DNA from: Spirochaetaceae bacterium
GTDB taxonomy: Bacteria > Spirochaetota > Spirochaetia > SZUA-6 > Bin103
Length of the DNA stretch: 8,722 nucleotides
Direction of reading: 5' to 3'
Assembly (NCBI GenBank): GCA_028818385.1
Contig: JAPPNY010000212.1
Span: 1-8,722 of the forward strand
In this document: piece after piece, positions 1 to 6,639 of the stretch
Layout: each line of letters starts with the position of its first letter
How positions within the stretch are numbered: the stretch's first letter is position 1
Program-made: the position numbers and the translations under genes
Notes under the pieces: model-generated
The model's database searches: none
What the model saw: the letters and a program-made list of their open reading frames with translations, nothing else
What the model was told of the DNA's origin: nothing

Positions 1-19
1 GCCTCTATCCTCTCAGTAA

Positions 20-1555
20 TCCGGCTATCTCGGTGGTTTTGCAAAAGGCTCCTTCAGCTACACCGTGCAGGAGGGGGACCGGGATGAAGACGGGATCAGC
101 ATCCCGGCCAACGCGCTGGTGCTGAGCGGCGGAACCATCACGGCCCCCGACGGCACGACGCCCGCCGACCTGACACACGCGGCGGTCGCCGCCGACGGCG
201 GCAGCAAGGTGGACGGCAGCCTGGCCGCGCCACCGCGCGTGAGAGACATCTCCTTCTTTTTCCCAGGACGGAGTGACACCTGGGCACGGGGGGAGACGAT
301 CGAGGTGAAAGTCGCGTTCAACAGGACGGTGACGGTGACCGGCACCCCTCGGTTGGCGCTGACCATCGGAGCGAAGACGCGGCACGCGGCCTACTCCGGA
401 TCGTGGAGGGAGTATGCGGACTTCAGCTACGTAGTGCAGGAGGATGACCGTGATGACGACGGGATCAGCATCCCGGCCAACTCGCTGGTGCTGAACGGCG
501 GAACCATCACGGCGGCGGACGGCGTGACCGACGCTGACCTGACGCAAGCGCCGGTAGGCCCCGACCGCGACATGAAGGTGGACGGCAGCCGCGCTGTCAC
601 GCCACCGCGGGTAAGGGCCATCTACTACGACTCCTCCCCGGCGCAGGGTGACACCTACGAACTCGGAGAAACGGTCGAGGTCGTCGTCGAGTTCGACAGC
701 GGGGTCGAGGCGGCCGGCGACCCCCAGGTTGCGCTGACCATCGGCACCGACACGCGGTACGCGACCTTTTTCGGATGGAGCAGCGACAATACCCTGAGAT
801 TCCGCTACACCATTCAGACCGGAGACAGCGACGAGGACGGGATCAGCATCCCGGCCAACTCGCTGCTCCTGGGCGGCGGAAGCATCACAGGCCGCGACGG
901 CACGACCCAGGCCGTTCTGACGCACCTGGACGTAGCCGCCGAACCCGGCGCCAAGGTGAACGGCAGCGATGTCACCACACCGCGGGTAAGTAGCATCTAC
1001 TTCCCTTACGCTCCAGCACGGGGAGACACCTACGAACTGGGCGAGACGATCGAGGTGGATGTCGAGTTCGACAGAGCGGTGAAGGTGACCGGCACGCCTC
1101 AAGTCGCGCTGACCATCGGGGCAGAGACGCGGCATGCGGCGATGTCCGGTTGGGGCAGGGACTCCCTGTACTTCAACTACACCGTGCAGCAAGGTGACCA
1201 TGACGAGGACGGGATCAGCGTCCCGGCCAACGCGCTGATCCTCAACGGCGCAACCATCACGGCCGCCGACGGCACGACCGGAGCAGACCTCATGCACGGG
1301 ACGGTAGCTGCCGGGCGCGGCAGCAAGGTGAACGGCAGCTTGATCACGCCACCGGCGGTGAGCCAGATCTACTTCCTCTCCTCCCACGGCAGGGATGACA
1401 CCTACAGTTTGAGTGAGACGATTGAGGTGCTGGTCGAGTTCGACAGAGCGGTGGAGGCGACCGGCACGCCTCAAGTCGCGTTGACCATCGGGACCGAGAC
1501 ACGGCACGCGGTCTACTCCGAGTCGTGGGACGACCGACACATGCATTTCAGCTAA
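20..1555 (+). CDS. Gene A: tandem-repeat surface-type protein, 5' end missing, stopped early by in-frame TAA
   Basis: The open frame starts after an in-frame TAA at 17-19 at the left edge, so the true start and any signal peptide are not visible. A GTG at 65 is possible but lies inside a repeat unit and is unlikely to be the real start. The product consists only of a domain of about 124 residues: a partial unit (20-235) and units at 236-607, 608-982, 983-1354 and 1355 onward. Each has a GDTYELGE-like start, an FDRAV-like strand, a QVALTIG segment and an acidic loop (DRDEDG, DRDDDG, DSDEDG or DHDEDG) followed by ISIPAN and LNGGTI. DxDxDG is the usual calcium-loop pattern, and the alternating hydrophobic strands suggest an Ig/cadherin-like beta fold. 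This is an inference from pattern, not a family match. The frame ends at TAA 1553-1555 in the middle of the fourth full unit, where other units have Tyr, so the protein as written is truncated. Confidence 0.75.
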   Translation, partial: SGYLGGFAKGSFSYTVQEGDRDEDGISIPANALVLSGGTITAPDGTTPADLTHAAVAADGGSKVDGSLAAPPRVRDISFFFPGRSDTWARGETIEVKVAFNRTVTVTGTPRLALTIGAKTRHAAYSGSWREYADFSYVVQEDDRDDDGISIPANSLVLNGGTITAADGVTDADLTQAPVGPDRDMKVDGSRAVTPPRVRAIYYDSSPAQGDTYELGETVEVVVEFDSGVEAAGDPQVALTIGTDTRYATFFGWSSDNTLRFRYTIQTGDSDEDGISIPANSLLLGGGSITGRDGTTQAVLTHLDVAAEPGAKVNGSDVTTPRVSSIYFPYAPARGDTYELGETIEVDVEFDRAVKVTGTPQVALTIGAETRHAAMSGWGRDSLYFNYTVQQGDHDEDGISVPANALILNGATITAADGTTGADLMHGTVAAGRGSKVNGSLITPPAVSQIYFLSSHGRDDTYSLSETIEVLVEFDRAVEATGTPQVALTIGTETRHAVYSESWDDRHMHFS

Positions 1556-1729
1556 GCGGTGCAGGAGGATGACCGCGATGAGGACGGGGTCGGCATCCAG
1601 GCCAATTCCCTGCTCCTGGGCGGCGGAACGATCAAGCTCGCCGTCGACAGCACGATCGACGCTGATCTGACCCATGACGCGGTGGGCCCGGACCCCGAAA
1701 TCAAAGTGAACGGCAGTCGGGGCACGCCG
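20..1729 (+). repeat. Tandem array of ~372-bp coding repeats in gene A
   Basis: There is one partial unit (20-235) and four full units starting at 236, 608, 983 and 1355, with lengths of 124, 125, 124 and 125 codons. Unit edges are set at the small residue plus Val that follows the PP linker. The first full unit is the most divergent at its start: SDTWARGE replaces GDTYELGE. Confidence 0.85.
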
Positions 1730-1732
1730 TGA
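1556..1732 (+). pseudogene. Gene A 3' remnant beyond the in-frame TAA
   Basis: The same reading frame continues past TAA 1553-1555 for 58 codons to a TGA at 1730-1732. It encodes the expected second half of the repeat unit: AVQEDDRDEDGVGI, then NSLLLGGGTI, DADLTHDAV and a KVNGSRGTP end. Genes B and C stop at the same point of the unit, after KVNGSRVNP and KVNGSRSTP, so 1732 is clearly the ancestral end of gene A. Without readthrough this segment is not translated. The stop overlaps a GTG at 1729-1731 and lies 11 bp before the preferred ATG of gene B, so A and B were probably translationally coupled. Confidence 0.8.
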
Positions 1733-1743
1733 ACGCTCGGGCG

Positions 1744-4029
1744 ATGCAGGGTTTCCGGCGCGGCCGCAACCTGATCGGGCTCTCCTGCCTGCTGGCGGCC
1801 ACGGTGTCAGCCTCGGTCGCTCAGGCCCAAAGCGCGGCTCCCACAGTCTCGTCCATCTCCTTCAGCTCCACCCCGGCGAGGGGTGACACGTACGCACTGG
1901 GAGAGGCGGTTGAAGTGCGTGTTCGGTTCGACCGAGCCGTGACCGCGACCGGCAGGCCCCAGGTGGCGCTGACCGTCGGGACGCAGACGCGGTACGCGGT
2001 CTTCTTCGCTTGGGGCAGCAAGTCTCTGTACTTCGCCTACACCGTTCAGGAGGCGGACCGTGACGAGGACGGGATCAACATCTCGTCCGACGCGTTATTC
2101 CTCAACGGCGGAACCATCAAGGCCGCCGATGGCACCACCGACGCTGATCTCACGCACGAGGCGCTTGACGCCCCGCGCGGCAGTAAGGTGAACGGCAGCT
2201 TGATCGGGCCGCCGCCGAAGGTGAAGGACATCTCCCTTGTCTCGTCCCCGGCGCAGGGCGACACCTACGGACTCGGGGAGACGGTCGAGCTGGTCGTCGA
2301 GTTCGACAGAGCGGTGGCGGCGACCGGCAGTCCGCAGGTGGCGCTGACCATCGGGACACGGACCCGCTACGCGACCTTCTCCGCATGGAGCAGGCATTCT
2401 CTGTACTTCGGCTACACCGTCCAGAAGGAGGATGTTGATGACGACGGCATCAGCATCGCCGCCAACGCTCTGATCCTGGGCGGCGGCACCATCAAGGCCG
2501 AGGCCAGCACGATCGACGCTGATCTCACGCACGAGGCGCTTGCCGCCCAGCACGGGGTCAACGTGAACGGAACGCTGAACACGCAACCGGGAGTGAAGCG
2601 GGTTGCCCTCATCTCGTCCCCCGCAGGAGGTGACACGTATGGACTCGGGGAGACAATCGAGGTGGTCGTCGAATTCGACAGAGCGGTGACGGCGACCGGC
2701 AGTCCGCAGGTGGCGCTGACCATCGGAACGCAGACGCGGCATGCCACCTTCTCCGCATGGGGCGGCGAGTTTCTGTACTTCAGCTACACCGTGCAGGAGC
2801 AGGACCGCGATGACGACGGCATCAGCATCGCCGCCAACGCTCTGGTCCTCAATGGCGGGAACATCAAGGCCGGCGTCGGCACGACCGATGTTGACCTGAC
2901 GCACCGGGCGGTAGCTGCCGAACGGCGAAGCAAGGTGAACGGCAGCCTGAGCGCTCCACCGGGAGTGAGGGAAATCGCCATCATCTCGTCCCCGGCGAAG
3001 GGTGACACCTACGAAGCGGGGGAGACGATTGAGGTGCTGGTCGAGTTCGACAGAGCGGTGACGGTGACCGGCAGTCCCCAAGTCGCGCTGACCGTCGGAA
3101 CGGAGACGCGGCACGCAACCCTCTCCGGATGGGGCAGCCACTCGCTGTACTTCGACTACACCGTGCAGGAGGTGGACCGTGATGAAGACGGGATCGGCAT
3201 CCCCGTCAACGCGCTGCGCCTCTACGGCGGGACCATCAGGACCGCCGATAGCACGACCGACGCTGATCTGACGCACGGGGCGTTAGCCGCCGATCGCCGC
3301 AGCAAGGTGAGCGGCAACGCGGTGAACCGCGAAAGCGCGCCGCCCGCAGTGAAGCAAGTCGCCTTCATCTCCGCCCCGGCAAGGGGTGACACGTACGAAC
3401 TCGGGGAGACGGTCGAGGTGGTAATCGGATTCAGCGGACCGGTGACGGTGACCGGCAGTCCCCAGGTCGCGCTGACTGTCGGAGCGGAGACGCGGCACGC
3501 AACCCTTTCCGGATGGGGCAGCCACTCGCTGTACTTCGACTACACCGTGCAGGATGCGGACCGTGATGAAGACGGGATCGCCATCGCCGCCAACGCGCTG
3601 CTCCTCAACGGCGGGACCATCAGGAGCGCCGATGGCACGACTGACGCAGATCTGACTCACGAGGCGGTCGCCGCCCAACGCGACAGCACGGTCGACGGCA
3701 GCCGGGTCACGCCACCGGCGGTGAGGGACATCGGCTTCACTTCCTTCCCGGCGAGGGGTGACACGTACGAGCTCGGGGAGACGATCGAGGTCCGCGTCCA
3801 GTTCGACGCACCGGTAACGGTAACCGGGTGGCCCCGCGTGGCGCTGAGCGTCGGAACGCAGACCCGGCACGCAGCTCTTTCCGGATGGAGCAGCCACTCT
3901 CTGTACTTCGACTACACCGTGCAGGAGGCGGACCGCGACGAGGACGGAGTCGGCATCGCCGCCAACGCGCTGCTCCTCAGCGGAGGGACCATCATGAACG
4001 CGCCGAGGGCACGGCCGACGCAGATCTGA
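1744..4029 (+). CDS. Gene B: secreted tandem-repeat protein (N-terminal part up to the frameshift)
   Basis: I prefer ATG 1744 to GTG 1729. The product then begins MQGFRRGRNLIGLSCLL, matching the start of gene C (MQAVRHRRNLIGFSCLL), and both starts share the context CG(A/G)GCGATGCAG. No strong ribosome binding site is seen. Residues 1-28 form a Sec signal peptide: a basic n-region, a hydrophobic core and VAQA followed by QS, so cleavage is likely after residue 28. The rest is repeat units: 1843-2217, 2218-2589, 2590-2961, 2962-3345, 3346-3717 and most of 3718-4088. The units are nearly all 124-125 residues, each with a DxDxDG loop followed by I.I.ANAL and LNGGTI. There is no membrane anchor, sorting motif or catalytic module. 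The likely role is a secreted or surface rod, with the acidic loops binding calcium. The frame runs out at TGA 4027-4029 after a frameshift near 4000 in the sixth unit; the intact gene would reach 4886. Confidence 0.8.
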   Translation: MQGFRRGRNLIGLSCLLAATVSASVAQAQSAAPTVSSISFSSTPARGDTYALGEAVEVRVRFDRAVTATGRPQVALTVGTQTRYAVFFAWGSKSLYFAYTVQEADRDEDGINISSDALFLNGGTIKAADGTTDADLTHEALDAPRGSKVNGSLIGPPPKVKDISLVSSPAQGDTYGLGETVELVVEFDRAVAATGSPQVALTIGTRTRYATFSAWSRHSLYFGYTVQKEDVDDDGISIAANALILGGGTIKAEASTIDADLTHEALAAQHGVNVNGTLNTQPGVKRVALISSPAGGDTYGLGETIEVVVEFDRAVTATGSPQVALTIGTQTRHATFSAWGGEFLYFSYTVQEQDRDDDGISIAANALVLNGGNIKAGVGTTDVDLTHRAVAAERRSKVNGSLSAPPGVREIAIISSPAKGDTYEAGETIEVLVEFDRAVTVTGSPQVALTVGTETRHATLSGWGSHSLYFDYTVQEVDRDEDGIGIPVNALRLYGGTIRTADSTTDADLTHGALAADRRSKVSGNAVNRESAPPAVKQVAFISAPARGDTYELGETVEVVIGFSGPVTVTGSPQVALTVGAETRHATLSGWGSHSLYFDYTVQDADRDEDGIAIAANALLLNGGTIRSADGTTDADLTHEAVAAQRDSTVDGSRVTPPAVRDIGFTSFPARGDTYELGETIEVRVQFDAPVTVTGWPRVALSVGTQTRHAALSGWSSHSLYFDYTVQEADRDEDGVGIAANALLLSGGTIMNAPRARPTQI

Positions 4030-4883
4030 CTCACGAGCGGGTGGCCGAAACAGATAGCAAGGTGAACGGCAGCTTGATCACGCCGCCGAGCGTGTGGGGC
4101 ATCGCCTTTGACTCCTCCCCGGCGCTGGGTACCACATACGAACTCGGGGAGACTATCGAGGTTCGGGTCGAGTTCGACCGGGCGGTGCAAGTGACCGGCA
4201 GTCCGCAGGTGGCGCTGACGATCGGGACGCAGACACGCCAGGCGGCGTACGCCCTTTCGTGGCAGGATCCCCGGTACGCGCACTTCAGTTACGCGGTGCA
4301 TGAGGGCGACCGGGATGGGGACGGGATCAGCATCGACGCCAACTCCCTGTCGCTCAACGGCGGCACGATCACGCACGCGGACGACTCGACGACCGGCGCC
4401 GCCATCGCCCACAGCGCCGTGGCTGCCGACCTCACCCGCAGGGTGGATGGCAGCCTCGTCACGCCGCCGATGGTGCGTGCCATCTACCTCGACAACCACG
4501 TCCCGCCGCCGACCGGCGATACGTATGTTCGCGGTGAGAGGGTTCGGGTGTGGGTCGAGTTCGACCGAGATGTGACCGTGACGGGATGGCCCCTCGTGGC
4601 GCTCACCATCGGGAGCAAGACTAGGCAGGCGATCTACTCTGGCTATGCCGCCATCGCCGCGCGCGGCGGGGGCACGATTGTCGACGAAGACGTCTTGTCG
4701 TTCGACTACTTGGTGCAAGCCGTGGACCGGGATGTGGACGGGATCAGCATCGACGGCAACGCTTTGGCCCTCAACGGCGGCACCATCAGGCACGTCGGCG
4801 ACGGGACCACGGACGCGAATCTAGCTCATGACGCGGTGCCCGCGGACCCTGGCCGCAAGGTGAACGGCAGCCGAGTCAACCCC
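1843..4883 (+). repeat. Tandem array of eight ~372-bp coding repeats in gene B
   Basis: Units start at 1843, 2218, 2590, 2962, 3346, 3718, 4089 and 4470. Most are exactly 124 codons. The fourth has 128 because of a longer linker (AVNRESAPP), the seventh 127 and the eighth 138. The sixth spans 371 bases, not a multiple of three, which marks the frameshift. The fourth and fifth units are nearly identical over about 70 bases near 3102-3170 and 3486-3554. Confidence 0.88.
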
Positions 4884-4886
4884 TGA
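4002..4886 (+). pseudogene. Gene B 3' part, out of frame with its 5' part
   Basis: From about 4002 the repeat protein continues in a different frame with GTADADLTHE, the exact continuation expected after GGTI in the sixth unit. It completes that unit (to 4088) and adds two more, 4089-4469 (127 residues) and 4470-4883 (138 residues), ending KVNGSRVNP and TGA 4884-4886. The loops read DRDGDG and DRDVDG. The last unit is the longest because of a Gly/Ala-rich insert (AAIAARGGGTIVDED) before the YLVQ strand. No signal peptide or credible start exists for this part alone; the first possible start is GTG 4041, without a ribosome binding site. It is therefore the displaced C-terminus of gene B, which would be about 1,047 codons if repaired. 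Confidence 0.8.
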
Positions 4887-4892
4887 ACGGCT

Positions 4893-4907
4893 CAGCCCTC
4901 GCGGCTG
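4893..4907. other. Small GC-rich inverted repeat just after gene B
   Basis: CAGCC (4893-4897) and GGCTG (4903-4907) form a perfect 5-bp stem with the 5-nt loop CTCGC, 6 bp after the gene B stop. No T-tract follows, so it is not a classical Rho-independent terminator. A short stem like this can occur by chance in GC-rich DNA. Confidence 0.35.
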
Positions 4908-4910
4908 CAA

Positions 4911-4943
4911 CACCATGTCCGAGCGCAGACCGCCGACATGGTG
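4911..4943. promoter_or_regulatory. 9-bp perfect inverted repeat in the B-C spacer
   Basis: CACCATGTC (4911-4919) and GACATGGTG (4935-4943) are exact reverse complements separated by 15 nt. The pair lies in the only sizeable non-coding gap between the repeat genes, about 47 bp before the gene C start. There is no T-tract. It could be an operator for a dimeric regulator, an mRNA hairpin between B and C, or a weak terminator. The match length makes chance less likely in a 104-bp spacer, but the function is unknown. No convincing sigma-70 promoter was found in the same spacer. Confidence 0.4.
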
Positions 4944-4990
4944 CAGATGCGGCTCTGATTCCTGCGAGGAGCCTGTGGTAACTTCGAGCG

Positions 4991-6619
4991 ATGCAGGCGG
5001 TCCGGCATCGCCGCAACCTGATCGGTTTCTCCTGCCTGCTAGTGCTCGCGTCATGTGCGACGACGCCGCCGACCCCGACGACATCAGATGCAGCGGCTGC
5101 CACGGTCGATCAGGCCGAGAGCACCGCGCCCGCAGTCTCGTCCATCGCGTTCCGTGGGTCCCCGGCAAGCGGCGACACGTACGGGCTCGGAGAGACGGTC
5201 GAGGTAAACGTGCGGTTCGACAGAGCGGTGACGGCAACCGGCAAGCCCCAGGTGGCGCTGACCATCGGAACGCAGACGCGGCGCGCCACCTTGTCCTCAT
5301 GGAGCACACAATCCCTGTACTTCAGCTACTCCGTGCAGGAGGGGGACCGCGACGAGGACGGGATCAGCATCGCCGCCAACGCGCTCGTTCTCAACGGCGG
5401 TACCATTACGACCGCCGACGGTACGACCGACGCCGATCTGACTCACGAGGCCGTTGCCGCCCTGCGCGGCAGCAAGGTGAACGGCAGCGCGACCGCGCAA
5501 CCAGGAGTGACGGATGTCTCTCTCAGCTCCTCCCCGGCAACGGGTGACACCTATGAACTCGGGGAGACGATTGAGGTGCGGGTCCAGTTCGACAGGGCCG
5601 TCACGGCAACCGGCAAACCCCAAGTGGCGCTGACGATCGGGGCCAAGACGCGGCACGCGACCTTGTTCGGATGGGGCCGTCAGCATCTGACTTTCACCTA
5701 CACCGTGCAGGAGGAGGATCGGGATGAGGACGGCGTCAGCATCGCGGCTAACGCGCTGGCCCTCAACGGCGGTGCCATCAGGACCACCGTCGGCGCCGTC
5801 GATGTGAATCTGACGCACGGGCCAGTCGCCGTCGAGCGCGGCAACAAGGTGAACGGCAGTAACAGCACGCCGCCGGGAGTGAGGGAGATCGCCTTCAACT
5901 CCTCCCCGGCGAGGGGCGGAACGTACGAACTGGGCGAGACGATCGAGTTGCGAGTCGAGTTCGACAGAACGGTGACAATACGCGGCGAGCCCCAGGTGGC
6001 TCTGACCATCGGCACACAGACGCGGCACGCGACGCTGTCCGCATGGACCACACAGTTCCTGCACTTCGAGTACACCGTGCAGGGGGAAGACCGCGACGAG
6101 GACGGCATCGGCATCGCCGCCAATGCGCTGTTTCTCAACGGCGGGACCATCAAGTCCGCCGACGGCTCGACCGAAGCCGATCTGACACACGGGCCGGTCG
6201 CCGCCGGATTCGGCAGCAAGGTGAACGGCGGCGACAGCACGCCACCAAAGGTGAGGAAAATCTCCATCATCTCCTCCCCGGACAGGGGTGGGACGTACGG
6301 ACTCGGGGAAACGGTCGAAGTGAAGGTCGAGTTCGACCGAGCGGTGGCAGCAAGCGGCACTCCCCAGGTGGCGCTGACCATCGGGACGCAGACGCGGCAC
6401 GCGACCTATTTCGGATGGCGCAGCGATGCTCTGTTCTTCAGACTCTTCGTCCGGAAGGCGGACCGTGATGAGGACGGAATCAGTGTCCCGGCCAACGCGC
6501 TGTCTCTCAGCGGCGGGACCATCAAGGCCACCGATGGCACGACCGACGCTGATCTTGCCCACAGCGCGGTGGCCGACGACCCCACCCGTAAGGTGAACGG
6601 CAGCCGCTCCACGCCGTGA
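4991..6619 (+). CDS. Gene C: intact tandem-repeat lipoprotein
   Basis: This 542-residue protein starts at ATG 4991. Residues 1-22 form a lipoprotein signal: basic MQAVRHRR, a hydrophobic stretch and the lipobox L-A-S-C with Cys22 as the lipidation site. Ala follows at +2, which under the enterobacterial Lol rule favours the outer membrane. Residues 23-47 are a low-complexity Thr/Pro/Ala/Ser linker. Four repeat units follow at 5132-5503, 5504-5875, 5876-6247 and 6248-6616, of 124, 124, 124 and 123 residues, each carrying DRDEDG. The protein ends KVNGSRSTP with no further domain. It is the only undamaged member of the three-gene set. The likely product is a lipid-anchored, calcium-stabilised beta-sandwich rod on the cell surface. 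Ligand and function are unknown; adhesin, matrix or spacer roles are possible. Its start region is paralogous to gene B, but the export type differs. Confidence 0.87.
   Translation: MQAVRHRRNLIGFSCLLVLASCATTPPTPTTSDAAAATVDQAESTAPAVSSIAFRGSPASGDTYGLGETVEVNVRFDRAVTATGKPQVALTIGTQTRRATLSSWSTQSLYFSYSVQEGDRDEDGISIAANALVLNGGTITTADGTTDADLTHEAVAALRGSKVNGSATAQPGVTDVSLSSSPATGDTYELGETIEVRVQFDRAVTATGKPQVALTIGAKTRHATLFGWGRQHLTFTYTVQEEDRDEDGVSIAANALALNGGAIRTTVGAVDVNLTHGPVAVERGNKVNGSNSTPPGVREIAFNSSPARGGTYELGETIELRVEFDRTVTIRGEPQVALTIGTQTRHATLSAWTTQFLHFEYTVQGEDRDEDGIGIAANALFLNGGTIKSADGSTEADLTHGPVAAGFGSKVNGGDSTPPKVRKISIISSPDRGGTYGLGETVEVKVEFDRAVAASGTPQVALTIGTQTRHATYFGWRSDALFFRLFVRKADRDEDGISVPANALSLSGGTIKATDGTTDADLAHSAVADDPTRKVNGSRSTP
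5132..6616 (+). repeat. Tandem array of four ~372-bp coding repeats in gene C
   Basis: Units start at 5132, 5504, 5876 and 6248, with 124, 124, 124 and 123 codons. The last two have GGTY where most units have GDTY. The last also replaces the usual YTVQ strand with LFVRK, so the final unit of the array is the most divergent here. Confidence 0.88.
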
Positions 6620-6625
6620 ACGTAC

Positions 6626-6639
6626 CGCCCCTACGGGTG
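6626..6639. terminator. Possible weak hairpin between convergent genes
   Basis: CGCCC (6626-6630) and GGGTG (6635-6639) can pair over 5 bp, one of them G-U, around the loop CTAC. It lies in the 11-bp gap between gene C (ends 6619) and the minus-strand transferase (stop TAG at 6633-6631) and overlaps that stop codon. There is no T-tract on either strand, so termination here is only a possibility. Confidence 0.2.

Noticed and set aside
5..1675. Long minus-strand frame with its own apparent protein repeats, opposite gene A (similar ones at 2095-3276 and 3912-4793)
   Set aside because: Its periodicity is the complement of the sense-strand repeats. The sense frame shows sensible strands, signal peptides and conserved loops, while the antisense products have no such features.
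1729..1743. GTG 1729 as the start of gene B
   Set aside because: It overlaps the gene A stop in a plausible GTGA arrangement, but the residues it adds have no counterpart in gene C, whose start aligns with ATG 1744.
3990..4030. Programmed ribosomal frameshift in gene B
   Set aside because: A -1 shift would be needed, but no X-XXY-YYZ slippery heptamer or nearby strong stem-loop is visible. A GC duplication or a single-base loss explains the change more simply.
20..6616. CRISPR array or non-coding satellite
   Set aside because: The repeat period is about 372 bp, units vary in sequence, and all keep a protein-coding frame. There are no short identical repeats with unique spacers.
20..6616. 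RTX toxin-type or dockerin repeats
   Set aside because: The GGxGxD nonapeptides of RTX proteins are absent. The DxDxDG loop occurs once per 124 residues inside a beta-rich unit, not as the paired loop-helix motif of dockerins.
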